Part shown: positions 48,679-58,706 of the stretch, piece by piece | Numbering within the stretch: position 1 is the stretch's first letter | Layout: every line of letters starts with the position of its first letter | Assembly (NCBI GenBank): GCA_963744105.1 | Contig: CAVUSJ010000008.1 | Coordinates: 1 to 64,000 of the forward strand | From: DASUPK01 sp963744105 | GTDB taxonomy: Bacteria > Actinomycetota > Thermoleophilia > Solirubrobacterales > 70-9 | Reading direction: 5' to 3' | DNA length: 64,000 nucleotides | The notes under the pieces: generated by a model | The model's database searches: none | Told to the model about the DNA's origin: nothing | The model's input: the letters and a program-made list of their open reading frames with translations, nothing else | Translations under genes and position numbers: made by a program

Positions 48679-48692
48679 TGACTGGTCAGTCA
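48679..48692. promoter_or_regulatory. TetR-type operator, copy 1
   Basis: TGACTG-GT-CAGTCA is a perfect inverted repeat 38 bp upstream of the acyl-CoA dehydrogenase start. The 23-bp context 48676-48698 matches the thiolase promoter at 56176-56198 in 21 positions, far more than chance. No TetR gene was found in the window. Confidence 0.6.
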
Positions 48693-48784
48693 GCCAGTTT
48701 ACCCGATCGGAAGTGGAACCTTCCACTTACCGCCAAAGCGAACCAGACCGGGCCGCGCTGCCCGTGCGGGTACCTTTCGCCGCC

Positions 48785-50137
48785 GTGCGCCTCCCCCGCC
48801 CGATCCAGAACGCGCTCGACTGGCTGCGCTTCGACGTGTTCGTGAGGCAGGACCGCGGCTTCCTCGTCGCCGGCGGCGCGATCCTGCTGGTCGCCCTGAT
48901 CGCGCTGCTCATCGCGGTCAACCCGTTCGGTGGAGGCGGCAACGGCCAGACCCGCGAGGTGACGATCGCGGTCGCCACGGACAACGCGCAGCAGGCTCCC
49001 GTCGGGGTGCTGGGCTTCCCGCTAGTCGCCACCCGCAACACCACCAGGATCAGCGGCTCGAGCCCGATCGACGACGCCGCGGCGGCGGCTCTCGCAACTC
49101 ACCCACCCGCTCCCGAGGCTCCGAGGCTGGAGGCCGTCACCCTGGTCCCCGACGACGGCTGGCAGGCCGGCATCGCCGCTTCGGTCCTCGCGGGGCCGCC
49201 GCTCCGCTTTCCGGTCCTCGTCAGCCAGCACGGCGCCGTGCCCGACGCGACGACCCAGGCGATCGCGGAGGTCAACCCGCAGGGCGGAGGCCCCTCCGGG
49301 GACGTCCAGGCCTACTCGGCCGGCGGCGCATCGGTGCCCTCAGGGCTCAAGTCGCAGGACGTGCCCGGCGACACCCCCGCGGAGATCGCCAATTCGATGG
49401 ACCAGCTGCGGCAGCGGCTCACCAGGCAGGAGCCGCAGCACATCCTGCTCGTGAGCTCAGATCAGGCCGGATACGCGATGCCGGCCGCAGCCTGGGCCGC
49501 CCGCTCCGGCGACCCGGTCCTCTTCACCGGCCGCAACCAGGTCCCCGCCGCCACCCTCGCCGCGCTGCGCCGGCACGCCGCCGCGACCGTCTACGTGCTC
49601 GGACCCGAATCGGTCATCTCCAAGGACGTCATCCAGCAGGTCGGGCGCGTCTCCGCGACCGTGCAGCGGGTCGGCGCAACCGGCCCTGTCCAGAACGCGA
49701 TCTTCTTCGCCCGCTACTCGGATGGCGCCTTCGGGTGGAACATCAATGACCCCGGCCACGGCCTGGAGCTCGCCAACGCCGGCCGGCCCCTCGACGCCGC
49801 GGCGGCCGCCTCGCTCGCCTCGAGCGGCAAGTGGGGGCCGCTCCTGATCACCGACACGGCGGACGCACTGCCACCTGAGCTGAGAAGCTTCCTCCTCGAC
49901 ATCAAGCCCGGCTACGAGACGGATCCGACCCGGGCCGTGTACAACCACATCTGGCTGATGGGAGACGCGACGGCGATCGGCGGACAGGTTCAGGCGGAGA
50001 TCGACGAACTCGCCGAGCTCGCCCCCATCACTGCCGGCAGCGGGACGCAGGGCGCCGCGAGCGGCGGTGTCGCCCAGCCCGGCGGAACCGAGAGTGAGCC
50101 GAACCCGGCCCCGCCCCAGGGCGGAAAGAAGAAATGA
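48785..50137 (+). CDS. Cell wall-binding repeat 2-like membrane protein
   Basis: A 450-residue protein. A short cytoplasmic start and one membrane helix (about 24-44, F-L-V-A-G-G-A-I-L-L-V-A) are followed by an outer part with CWB2-like units: I-S-G-S-S-P-I-D-D-A, V-L-F-T-G-R-N-Q-V-P-A-A-T, and V-Y-V-L-G-P-E-S-V-I-S. CWB2 modules anchor proteins to wall polymers in clostridia. The end is disordered with a Lys tail. GTG 48785 is chosen since the frame upstream has no ribosome-binding site. Its stop overlaps the next gene by ATGA. Confidence 0.75.
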   Translation: MRLPRPIQNALDWLRFDVFVRQDRGFLVAGGAILLVALIALLIAVNPFGGGGNGQTREVTIAVATDNAQQAPVGVLGFPLVATRNTTRISGSSPIDDAAAAALATHPPAPEAPRLEAVTLVPDDGWQAGIAASVLAGPPLRFPVLVSQHGAVPDATTQAIAEVNPQGGGPSGDVQAYSAGGASVPSGLKSQDVPGDTPAEIANSMDQLRQRLTRQEPQHILLVSSDQAGYAMPAAAWAARSGDPVLFTGRNQVPAATLAALRRHAAATVYVLGPESVISKDVIQQVGRVSATVQRVGATGPVQNAIFFARYSDGAFGWNINDPGHGLELANAGRPLDAAAAASLASSGKWGPLLITDTADALPPELRSFLLDIKPGYETDPTRAVYNHIWLMGDATAIGGQVQAEIDELAELAPITAGSGTQGAASGGVAQPGGTESEPNPAPPQGGKKK

Positions 50138-50376
50138 GCGAGACCGAGCGACCCGACAGGCTGACCAGGCAGGTGACCGTGGAGGACATTCGCGCTCTCG
50201 CCGGCCCCTCTACACCGCACTTCGCCCTCCAGGTGAGAAACCGGATCAGAAAGCTGATCGACGGGCTCCCGGAGGGCGATCCGGTGCGCCGCGAAGGTGA
50301 GCTTCAGATCGCCCGCCTCGAGGAGCTCGCGCAGCACAGCGGCGACCCGCGCGGCGGCACCGGGGTCGCGCACTGA
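50134..50376 (+). CDS. Small hypothetical protein
   Basis: An 80-residue soluble charged protein starting in an ATGA overlap with the CWB2-like gene. Its core L-A-G-P-S-T-P-H-F-A-L-Q-V-R-N-R-I-R-K-L-I-D-G-L is helical. It has no recognised domain and is likely made together with its neighbours. Confidence 0.6.
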   Translation: MSETERPDRLTRQVTVEDIRALAGPSTPHFALQVRNRIRKLIDGLPEGDPVRREGELQIARLEELAQHSGDPRGGTGVAH

Positions 50377-51050
50377 TGAAGGAGCTCGCCGACGGCGTCT
50401 GGCACATCAAGTGCCTGCCGGGCCTGCCCTGGGCGGTCAACGCCTACCTGGCGGGCGACGTCCTGATCGATGCCGGCTGCCGGCAGTCGACCGGCCGCAT
50501 CCTCAAGCAGCTGGACGGTCACGACGTCACTGCCCACGCCCTCACCCACGCCCATCCCGACCACCAGGGCGCGAGCCACGAGGTCTGCGAGCGGCTCGGC
50601 ATTCCCTTCTGGTGTCCCGACCTCGACGTGCCGGCCGCCGAGGACCCGAAGGTGATCGACGAGCGCCAGCCCGACAAGTTCATGGCCCACTTCTTCTGGC
50701 GCATCTTCCACGGGCCCGGGCACAAGGTCGACAAGACGATCGGCGAGGGCGACGAGGTCGCCGGTTTCGAGGTGCTCGACGTCCCCGGCCATTCGGCCGG
50801 TCACGTCGCCTTCTGGCGGGAGTCCGACCGGGTCCTGATCCTCGGGGACGTGCTGGCCAACCTGGACCAGTACACGGGCATTCCGGGGCTCAACGAGCCG
50901 AAGCCGGCCCTAACCCCTGATCCGGCGCGCAATCGCGAATCAGCGCGCCGCCTGGCCGCACTCGGGCCGGAGCTCGTCTGCTTTGGGCATGGCGCGCCGC
51001 TGCGCGACCCGGCGAAGCTGAAGAAGTTCGTCGACGGCCTCGGCGACTAG
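50376..51050 (+). CDS. Metallo-beta-lactamase fold hydrolase
   Basis: A 224-residue MBL-fold protein. The T-H-A-H-P-D-H-Q motif (about 58-65) gives His-x-His-x-Asp-His zinc ligands, D-V-P-G-H-S-A-G-H the next His, L-I-L-G-D-V the bridging Asp, and C-F-G-H-G the last His. These are hydrolases acting on thioesters, phosphodiesters or lactones; the substrate is unknown. ATG overlaps the previous stop (TGATG). Confidence 0.85.
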   Translation: MKELADGVWHIKCLPGLPWAVNAYLAGDVLIDAGCRQSTGRILKQLDGHDVTAHALTHAHPDHQGASHEVCERLGIPFWCPDLDVPAAEDPKVIDERQPDKFMAHFFWRIFHGPGHKVDKTIGEGDEVAGFEVLDVPGHSAGHVAFWRESDRVLILGDVLANLDQYTGIPGLNEPKPALTPDPARNRESARRLAALGPELVCFGHGAPLRDPAKLKKFVDGLGD

Positions 51051-51139
51051 ATCTACGGAAAATCCCGCATTGCTTGCGGGGGCAACATCTGAAAGGCTGG
51101 CGCCCGCTAGTTAGGGAGTCCGACGCAAAGGGGTGTCCG

Positions 51140-53170
51140 ATGAGGCGTTGCCTCGTCTCGTTCGCAATCGTGAGTCTCGCTGTTCTGTCTTCCGCGTCGA
51201 GCGCCGCGGCGTTCACGGTCGCCACGACGAGTGACGCGACCTCTGGCGCGTGTTCCCTGCGTGTGGCGATCGCGGCGGTCGCCGCGAACACCACCGGCGG
51301 TGACTGCACCCGAGCAAGCGGCGACAACACCATCACCCTCTCCGCCGGGACCTACATGCTCACCTCCGGCACGGAGCTCCATGTCACCAGCGGCCCAACG
51401 GTCACGATCGTCGGCGCGGATCCGAGCGACCCGAGTCAGACGATCATTGACGCGGCGGGCACGCCCGCCATCCCGCGCCGGGTGATCGAGGTCGACAGCG
51501 GCCGCGGGGCGACGCTTCAGAACGTCGAGATCAAGGGCGGGCAGACCGCAGACGGCGTGGACGGGATCAGCGCCGGCCAGAGCGGCACCTTCGGCGCCGA
51601 TGGCGGCGGGATCCTCAATAACGGCGCGCTGACCCTCGATCACGTACTGGTCACCGACAACTTCACGGGCAAGGGCGGCAGCGGCCAGAACTCGTCCGGC
51701 GACGGGCATAACTCCGGCAGCGGCGCGCCCAGCGGCTCCGGCGGCGCGATCTACAACGGCGCCAACGCATCGCTGACCATGACCGCCTCGACGGTCGATG
51801 GGAACGGCACCGGCCCTGGCGGTAATGGCGGCAACGGAGGGAATGGCGCCCAGGGGATCGGCCACTTCGCAACCGGCGATGACGGCGGCGCCGGCGCCTA
51901 CAGCGGCAGCGGAGGCGGGATCTTCAACCTCGGCAACGCGAGCATCACCATGTCGACCATCAAGAACAACTCCACGGGCGCCGGAGGCCACGGGGGAAGC
52001 GGCGGACAGGGCGCGGGCGAGTTGACCGGAATGAATCCCAGCGGAGCCGGTAACGGTGGCGATGGAGGCAGAGGCGGCAACGGCAGCTGGGGCGTGGACC
52101 CGAACCTCAGTGCGAACTTTCAGTACCTGACCAAGGCCGGTGGCGGCGGCATCGCCAGCTCCGGCAGCTTGACCGTGACCGCCTCGACGATCAGCGGCAA
52201 CAACACCGGCGCGGGCGGCCTGGGCGGCACCGCCGGTATACCTGGTCAGAACGCGGATAACAGCTTCCGCACCTCGGGGCTGGCCGGAGACGGCGGATCG
52301 GCTGGGATCGGCGGAGGGCTGTTCGTCGACGGCACAACAGCTCAGGCGATCCTGACCAACGTCACGATCGCCGGCAACTTCACCGGCAACGGAGGAACCG
52401 GCGGCGGCGGTTACAGCGGAGCCACCGGGCTGGGCGGTGGAAGGGGCGGCTACGGAGGCTTCGGCGGCGGCATCTGGAGCATCGGGGCCAACAACCCCGG
52501 GAACGCCGTCGTGCTCAAGCAGGTCACGATCGCTCAGAACGGGCTCGGTGCGGCGGGCGCAACCGGAGCTTTCAGCACTACCCCGAGGCCGGGCCTCAGA
52601 GGCCAGGGGGCCGGCGTCGCGACCGGCAGCCGTTTCAACCCCGCCGCGGGGGCAGCCGGCGTCCTCTTCCAGAACACGCTGGTGGCAAACAACGGCGTGG
52701 CGGGGACGGATCTCAACTGCATCCAGTACTACCCCGCGAACCAGTACGTCGACCTCTACGACTTCCACAACAACCTGAGCTATCCGGACAACTCCTGCCC
52801 CGGGATCGTCGGCAATCCGCAGCTCGGTCCGCTGCAGAACAACGGCGGCCCGACGCTGACGATGCTGCCGGGGTCCAGCGGCAGCGCGATCGAGGGCGTG
52901 CCAGCCGGGTCGTGCGTCGGCTCGACGGACCAGCGTGGATCCCCGCGCCCCGGCGTGCGCCCGGCATGTGACATCGGCGCCGTGGAGACGGACGTCGCCG
53001 CGACGACGCCACCCCCCAATGGCGGTGGCGGTGGCGGTGGCGGCAACCCCCAGCCGACGCCTCCGGCCGGCCCGACGGGTCAGCGCGCCGCCGCGCTCAA
53101 GAAGTGCAAGAAGAAGAGCGGCAGAGCGCGGGCGAACTGCATCAAGAAGGCGAAGAAGAAGCCCGTCTGA
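51140..53170 (+). CDS. Secreted parallel beta-helix surface protein (CSLR type)
   Basis: A 676-residue exported protein. A signal peptide (about 1-25, F-A-I-V-S-L-A-V-L-S-S-A-S-S-A-A-A) precedes a C-S-L-R motif and many G-G-x-G-G-x repeats with N-N-x-x-G-x-x-G turns, i.e. a parallel beta helix. The last 80 residues hold a choice-of-anchor-Q-like D-I-G-A-V-E-T and a Lys-rich tail. ATG 51140 has AAAGGGG upstream. It is the second protein of this kind in the window and probably binds surfaces or polysaccharide. Confidence 0.85.
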   Translation: MRRCLVSFAIVSLAVLSSASSAAAFTVATTSDATSGACSLRVAIAAVAANTTGGDCTRASGDNTITLSAGTYMLTSGTELHVTSGPTVTIVGADPSDPSQTIIDAAGTPAIPRRVIEVDSGRGATLQNVEIKGGQTADGVDGISAGQSGTFGADGGGILNNGALTLDHVLVTDNFTGKGGSGQNSSGDGHNSGSGAPSGSGGAIYNGANASLTMTASTVDGNGTGPGGNGGNGGNGAQGIGHFATGDDGGAGAYSGSGGGIFNLGNASITMSTIKNNSTGAGGHGGSGGQGAGELTGMNPSGAGNGGDGGRGGNGSWGVDPNLSANFQYLTKAGGGGIASSGSLTVTASTISGNNTGAGGLGGTAGIPGQNADNSFRTSGLAGDGGSAGIGGGLFVDGTTAQAILTNVTIAGNFTGNGGTGGGGYSGATGLGGGRGGYGGFGGGIWSIGANNPGNAVVLKQVTIAQNGLGAAGATGAFSTTPRPGLRGQGAGVATGSRFNPAAGAAGVLFQNTLVANNGVAGTDLNCIQYYPANQYVDLYDFHNNLSYPDNSCPGIVGNPQLGPLQNNGGPTLTMLPGSSGSAIEGVPAGSCVGSTDQRGSPRPGVRPACDIGAVETDVAATTPPPNGGGGGGGGNPQPTPPAGPTGQRAAALKKCKKKSGRARANCIKKAKKKPV

Positions 53171-54196
53171 TCAGGCGGGGCCGAAGGCCTCGATGATCTT
53201 CTGCTGGTACTCGCCGATCTGCTCCGGCGGGATGAAGTAGGTCGCCGGGGTGAGGAAGACGCCGTCGCCGCGCTCGGCCACCTCGCCGACGCGCTCGCGG
53301 ACCTTGTCGATCGGCCCGGCCGCGGTGAAGGCGTCGACCATCTCGTCGGGGATCTGCTCCGGCACGGCGGCCAGATCTCCCCTTCGGAAGGCATCGCCGG
53401 CGGCCTCCGCCGCGTCCGCGAAACCGTGCATCTCCCAGAGCGGCTTGTAGGTGCGGACCGTCGAGTAGAAGGCGATGGTGCGGCGGGCGGCGTCGAGGGC
53501 TCGGGCCTCGTCCTCGTCGATCACGGTGGTGATGGTCGGGATGAAGTCCAGGTCGGAGCGCTGCCGGCCTGAGCGCTGCAGGCCGGTCTCGAAGCTGGGA
53601 ATGACGATCTCGTCGAGCCAGCGCACCGGGCACATCGGGTGTCCGATCAGCCCGTCGGCCACGTCGCCGGCCATCCGGCACATCCCTTCCCGCATCGCCG
53701 CGGCGTAGATCGGCACCCGGTCGCGCACCGGCTTGTGGGGCCGCACCCAGCCCTTGATGTCGATGTCCATGTACTCGCCCTCGTAGCGGATGGGCTCGCC
53801 GCTCGAGGCCTTCTCCATGATCAGGCGCGTCGCCTCGATCGCCTCGCGCAGATGCGGAGCGGGCTTGCCGTAGTCGACCGAGTGCCAGGTCTCGTTGAGG
53901 CGCTTCACGCCGGCGCCTAGCCCCAGCCGGAAGCGGCCACCCGACATCTCGTCGATGTCGAGAGCGCTGACGGCGAGGATGAACGCGCTGCGGGTGAACG
54001 CCCAGGAGATCCCGGTCCCGACCTCGACCTTCTCGGTCTTGGCGGCGAGCCAGGTGGCCTGAGTCACCGAGCTGCGGAAGAGCTCCGGCGTCCAGACGCA
54101 GTCGATTCCCGCCGCCTCGGCGGCGCTCGCCTGCTCGGCCAGGTCGGCGGGCGTGTCGCCGATCGCGGCGATCGAGATGCGGTCGAGGGCAGCCAT
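53171..54196 (-). CDS. LLM-class F420-dependent oxidoreductase
   Basis: A 341-residue luciferase-like TIM-barrel enzyme of the F420-dependent type: G-I-D-C-V-W-T-P-E-L-F, V-E-V-G-T-G-I-S-W-A-F-T-R, and G-R-F-R-L-G-L-G-A-G-V-K near the flavin site. These reduce or oxidise small molecules with coenzyme F420, a cofactor common in this clade; the substrate is unknown. Convergent with the beta-helix gene, ends adjacent. Confidence 0.85.
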   Translation of the reverse strand: MAALDRISIAAIGDTPADLAEQASAAEAAGIDCVWTPELFRSSVTQATWLAAKTEKVEVGTGISWAFTRSAFILAVSALDIDEMSGGRFRLGLGAGVKRLNETWHSVDYGKPAPHLREAIEATRLIMEKASSGEPIRYEGEYMDIDIKGWVRPHKPVRDRVPIYAAAMREGMCRMAGDVADGLIGHPMCPVRWLDEIVIPSFETGLQRSGRQRSDLDFIPTITTVIDEDEARALDAARRTIAFYSTVRTYKPLWEMHGFADAAEAAGDAFRRGDLAAVPEQIPDEMVDAFTAAGPIDKVRERVGEVAERGDGVFLTPATYFIPPEQIGEYQQKIIEAFGPA

Positions 54197-54209
54197 CGGC
54201 GGCGTCAGC

Positions 54210-54890
54210 CTACTTCGACGCCTCCTCCACCGGCGTGTTGTCGAGGGAGCGCCATAGATACAGACAGGCGAGGGTGCGGCGGGGGCGCCACTCGTCGGAG
54301 ATCCGCTCCATGTCCTCGGGGCCCGGGAGATCGTCCAGCCCGTAGGCGATCTGGATCGCGCGCCGGATGCCGAGGTCCCCGGCGGAGACGACGTCCTCGC
54401 GGCCGAGGTGGAACATCAGGAACATCTCGGCGGTCCATCGGCCGACGCCCTTGACCTCGATCAGGTCGGCGATCACGTCCTCGTCGGAGAAATCCTTGAT
54501 TCGGTCGAAGTCGAGCCGGCCGTCCCTCACCCGCTGCGCCAGGTCACGCAGGAACTCGACCTTGGCGTTGGAGAGGCCCGCCTTGCGCAGGGTCGGCTTG
54601 CGCTTGCGGAGCAGCGCCTCCGGGGTCGGAGTCTCGCCGCCGAGCTGGGCCAGGAGCTTCTCCCAGATCGAGCGGGCGGCCTTGGTTGAGAGCTGCTGCC
54701 CGACGATCGCCCTCGCGACGGCCTCGAAGGGGTCCGGCCGCGAGCCGCGGCGGTCGATCTCCGGGTCGAGCGGGCCCCTCTCCTCCATCACCCGGCGCAG
54801 CACCTTGTCCGCGCGCATCAGCGCGCGGTCGTCCGCGCTCCATTTCGGGGCGGGCTTTCGGGCGTGCGCGCCCGCGGGCCTCGAAGGCAT
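54210..54890 (-). CDS. DNA-3-methyladenine glycosylase (HhH-GPD family)
   Basis: A 226-residue glycosylase. The helix-hairpin-helix is L-I-E-V-K-G-V-G-R-W-T-A (about 150-161), and the catalytic Asp is in V-V-S-A-G-D-L-G. It removes alkylated bases as in AlkA, without an Fe-S cluster. It lies 13 bp after the LLM oxidoreductase gene start, as the next gene upstream on the same strand. Confidence 0.9.
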   Translation of the reverse strand: MPSRPAGAHARKPAPKWSADDRALMRADKVLRRVMEERGPLDPEIDRRGSRPDPFEAVARAIVGQQLSTKAARSIWEKLLAQLGGETPTPEALLRKRKPTLRKAGLSNAKVEFLRDLAQRVRDGRLDFDRIKDFSDEDVIADLIEVKGVGRWTAEMFLMFHLGREDVVSAGDLGIRRAIQIAYGLDDLPGPEDMERISDEWRPRRTLACLYLWRSLDNTPVEEASK

Positions 54891-54927
54891 CAGACCCTGA
54901 ACGCCCGCGGGACGCTCAACTGTGAGA

Positions 54928-56115
<1,188 letters not shown>

Positions 56116-56178
56116 CTCGGGCCTCCTAAGTCGGTTTCTTCAAGCAACCAAGTCTTGCCATAAAGAGCATACAACGAT

Positions 56179-56192
56179 TGACTGGCGAGTCA
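56179..56192. promoter_or_regulatory. TetR-type operator, copy 2
   Basis: TGACTG-GC-GAGTCA, one mismatch from a perfect inverted repeat, 64 bp upstream of the thiolase start and overlapping the last codon of the NTF2-like gene at 56190. The 23-bp context matches copy 1 (48676-48698) at 21 positions. Confidence 0.6.
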
Positions 56193-56600
56193 GCCAGTCC
56201 TCTCCTTCACCTTGGCCAGCGCCTCCTCGTGCTGAAAGAAGGCGGACATCCCGGCGGGCCGGTCGGGGTCGGGACCGTCCCACCAGACGATGATTGTGAA
56301 GTCGCCGACGGGCACACCCTCGCCGGACTCCGGAGCCGCGAGGTGCCAGCGCGACCGGGCGAGGCTCGCCTCGCCGATCTCCGAGTAGTCGAGCATCTCG
56401 AACCGGTTGTCCTTCCAGATGTTGACCCAGGCGCGCATCCATTTGCGAAGCGCCTCTCCCCGGTAGACGCCCGTGTCCGGAAACGTGGGATCCGGGGTGA
56501 ATACGAACTCGGGTCCGACCTCGTCGAGCCAGGCCTCGATGTCGCCGGAGTTCCACAACTCCACCATCCGCTGCGTCCATTCGTGCCGCCCCGTCGCCAC
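56190..56600 (-). CDS. SnoaL/NTF2-like protein
   Basis: A 136-residue NTF2-fold protein. W-T-Q-R-M-V-E-L-W-N-S-G-D-I-E-A-W-L near the start and a late strand W-W-D-G-P-D with F-F-Q-H-E-E-A mark the family. It lies in the fatty-acid gene group, so a coenzyme A thioester or similar hydrophobic ligand is likely, but this is inference. Confidence 0.8.
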   Translation of the reverse strand: MATGRHEWTQRMVELWNSGDIEAWLDEVGPEFVFTPDPTFPDTGVYRGEALRKWMRAWVNIWKDNRFEMLDYSEIGEASLARSRWHLAAPESGEGVPVGDFTIIVWWDGPDPDRPAGMSAFFQHEEALAKVKERTG

Positions 56601-56644
56601 GACCTGACTCTACGCCGACCTCGTCGTGATACACACCCGGCAGG

Positions 56645-57472
56645 GTGGCGCAATTCGATACATACGAGCGACCGGGAATCGCGGGCAGCGGGACCATCGC
56701 CTGCGGCCTGGCCGCCTGCGCCACCGTCGCATCCCAGGTCCTCCTGCTCGCCCGCTCGGATGCCTCCGCCTGGAAGGCCGAGGAGCAGGCTCACTCGCTG
56801 TGCGCGAAGCTCGACGGCGCCGATGCGAAGCGGATCAAGGTCACCACCGAGGTCGCCGACCTGTCGTCATGCGACGTCGTGGTCGAGGCGATCATCGAGG
56901 AGCTCCCGCCGAAGGTCGACCTGCTGACGGCGGTCGCCGAGACGGCGCCCGGCGCTGACCTGGCGACCACGACCTCTTCGCTGTCGCTCGACGAGATCGC
57001 GTCCGGCGCCGGACACCCGGAGCGCACCTTCGGCCTCCATCCCTTCAACCCGGTGGCGCGCATGGACCTCGTGGAGCTCTGCATCCCCGAGGCCGCCGGC
57101 GACGGCATCCGGGGGCGCGCCACGAACTGGTGCGAGTCCTTCGGGAAGACGGTCGTCGAGGTCCCGAACGAGCCGGGGTTCGTCGTCAACCGCCTCCTCT
57201 TCCCCTACCTCTTCGACGCGGTCCGGCTGATGGAGCAGACCGGGATGAATGCCGAGGACGTCGACCGCTGCATGACGCTGGGCGCGAACTACCCGATGGG
57301 CCCGCTCGCCCTGCTCGACCTGGTGGGCAACGACGTCGCGGTCGCGATCGGCGAGGCGCTCTACGCCGACAGCGAGGAGGAGCACCACCGCCCGCCCGGC
57401 CGGCTGATGGCGCTGGTCGACCAGGGGAAGCTCGGCCGCAAGTCCGGCGCGGGCTTCTACGACTACGACTGA
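56645..57472 (+). CDS. 3-Hydroxyacyl-CoA dehydrogenase
   Basis: A 275-residue NAD-dependent enzyme. G-I-A-G-S-G-T-I-A-C-G is the dinucleotide motif, V-V-E-A-I-I-E follows, F-G-L-H-P-F-N-P-V holds the catalytic His, and M-G-P-L-A-L-L-D and G-R-K-S-G-A-G-F-Y-D mark the C-terminal domain. Oxidises 3-hydroxyacyl-CoA to the 3-keto product that thiolase then cleaves. GTG 56645 is the start; the promoter area is shared with the divergent NTF2-like gene. Confidence 0.9.
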   Translation: MAQFDTYERPGIAGSGTIACGLAACATVASQVLLLARSDASAWKAEEQAHSLCAKLDGADAKRIKVTTEVADLSSCDVVVEAIIEELPPKVDLLTAVAETAPGADLATTTSSLSLDEIASGAGHPERTFGLHPFNPVARMDLVELCIPEAAGDGIRGRATNWCESFGKTVVEVPNEPGFVVNRLLFPYLFDAVRLMEQTGMNAEDVDRCMTLGANYPMGPLALLDLVGNDVAVAIGEALYADSEEEHHRPPGRLMALVDQGKLGRKSGAGFYDYD

Positions 57473-58398
57473 CCGCCGCTTAGGTCGATGACCAGCTGGG
57501 CGACGGTCCTGCCGACCGCGTCGAGCACCGCCGGGTCGAGCTTGTCGAGGGTGTCCTGGGTTCCGTTCTTGTACGGGTAGGACCAGTCGATCAGGTCGAT
57601 CGAGGGAATCGCCATCTCGAGGAACGGGATGTGATCGTCGATGATCGGCGTCTGGGTGCCGGCTGGGAACAGATCCTCCGTCCCGACCTGCTGAGCCGCC
57701 TGCCGCAGCTTGGCCCAGAGGGCCGGGCTCGAATTGGTCTCGCGCGGGAAATGGGCGCCGCGGTTGGCGATGTAGTCGAGCAGGATCATGTCCCCGACCT
57801 GGCCGGGATGTGCCGCCGCGTAGGCCCGGGAGCCGCGCAGTGCGCAGTACTGAAAGTCGCGGTCCCCGCAGCCCGGCGGGGCCTCCTCCCCGTCGAAGAG
57901 GACGAAGCGGATCTCGGGATGGCCAGCCGGCAGCTCGGACGGCAGCGTCCTCGCCAGCTCGACCAGCGCGGCCGTCCCGGCCGCGCTGTCGTTGGCGCCG
58001 ACGAAGCCCTTCGGCCGGAACTGCGTGTCGTAGTGGGCACCGATCACGATGGCCGGGCCATGCCCCGGGATGTCGCCGAGGACGTTCCGGAGCCCCTGCT
58101 GCGGGCCCTTGCTCGGGAACGGCTCGAGGGTCCCGTTGGGAAGCGTCCCCCGCAGCCGGTCCGCCAGGCGGCGGAGCTGAGGGGAGCCCGCGGGCCTCGG
58201 GCCGATCGCGACCTGTTGGCGGACGAGCGACATGGCGCGGCCCGCGTCGAACGACGGCTGCTTAGAGGAATCGCCGGACCCGCCGCAGCCAACGAGGGCG
58301 AGCCCCGCCAGCGCGAGAACGGCGAGGCTAGGCGGCCTGCTTGCCCTTGCGCTTGACGCGCGACTTCGTGGCGATCTTGGGCACCGCGGGCTCGTCAT
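57463..58398 (-). CDS. M28-family zinc peptidase lipoprotein
   Basis: A 311-residue lipoprotein peptidase. A basic, Arg-rich start and hydrophobic core end in L-A-L-V-G-C-G-G (lipobox, Cys about 38). The mature domain has I-G-A-H-Y-D-T and G-A-N-D-S-A-A-G, D-G-E-E-A-P and I-D-D-H-I-P-F zinc and catalytic sites. It likely trims N-terminal amino acids outside the membrane. ATG 58398 lies 71 bases inside the gene upstream, an unusually large overlap, and no better start was seen. Confidence 0.8.
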   Translation of the reverse strand: MTSPRCPRSPRSRASSARASRPPSLAVLALAGLALVGCGGSGDSSKQPSFDAGRAMSLVRQQVAIGPRPAGSPQLRRLADRLRGTLPNGTLEPFPSKGPQQGLRNVLGDIPGHGPAIVIGAHYDTQFRPKGFVGANDSAAGTAALVELARTLPSELPAGHPEIRFVLFDGEEAPPGCGDRDFQYCALRGSRAYAAAHPGQVGDMILLDYIANRGAHFPRETNSSPALWAKLRQAAQQVGTEDLFPAGTQTPIIDDHIPFLEMAIPSIDLIDWSYPYKNGTQDTLDKLDPAVLDAVGRTVAQLVIDLSGGQS

Positions 58399-58621
58399 GA
58401 CGGCCGGAACGATCCCAGATCACATCGGCCTGCGAGACGCCCTGCTTGCTCGCCTCCGCCTCCACCTCGGCCCATGGGAGCTGGGCCTCCGGGAGGTCAT
58501 CCCACCGGGCCAAGTCGAGCGCCTCGAGTGCGCCCTCCAGAGCCGGCCCACGGTGCTCTTCGGAGCGGAGCACCGCCCTGACCACCTCAAGCTGCTTATC
58601 GCTGAACCGGACGACCCACAT
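58328..58621 (-). CDS. Small hypothetical protein overlapping the M28 gene
   Basis: A 97-residue soluble protein with a mixed helical core (F-S-D-K-Q-L-E-V-V-R-A-V-L-R-S-E-E; L-P-W-A-E-V-E-A-E-A-S-K-Q) and a basic tail (K-S-R-V-K-R-K-G-K). No family is recognised. Its last 71 bases are also read in another frame as the start of the M28 peptidase, so one of the two starts may be wrong. Confidence 0.55.
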   Translation of the reverse strand: MWVVRFSDKQLEVVRAVLRSEEHRGPALEGALEALDLARWDDLPEAQLPWAEVEAEASKQGVSQADVIWDRSGRHDEPAVPKIATKSRVKRKGKQAA

Positions 58622-58706
58622 AGAGCCTCCTAATGACGCTCTGGATTTCCGGCAACGTAGAGCCCTAAACGGACGGAAGGGGAAAACTCCTGCAAGCTCC
58701 GGCTTA

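Noticed and set aside
51064..51080. Hairpin CCCGCA-TTGCT-TGCGGG after the MBL-fold gene
   Set aside because: Short stem with no T-run, and too close to the next gene's leader to call a terminator; left unannotated.
51742..52560. Long run of GGC/GGN triplets resembling a tandem repeat or CRISPR array
   Set aside because: The triplets are the Gly-rich coding sequence of the beta-helix protein; there are no fixed spacers or repeats.
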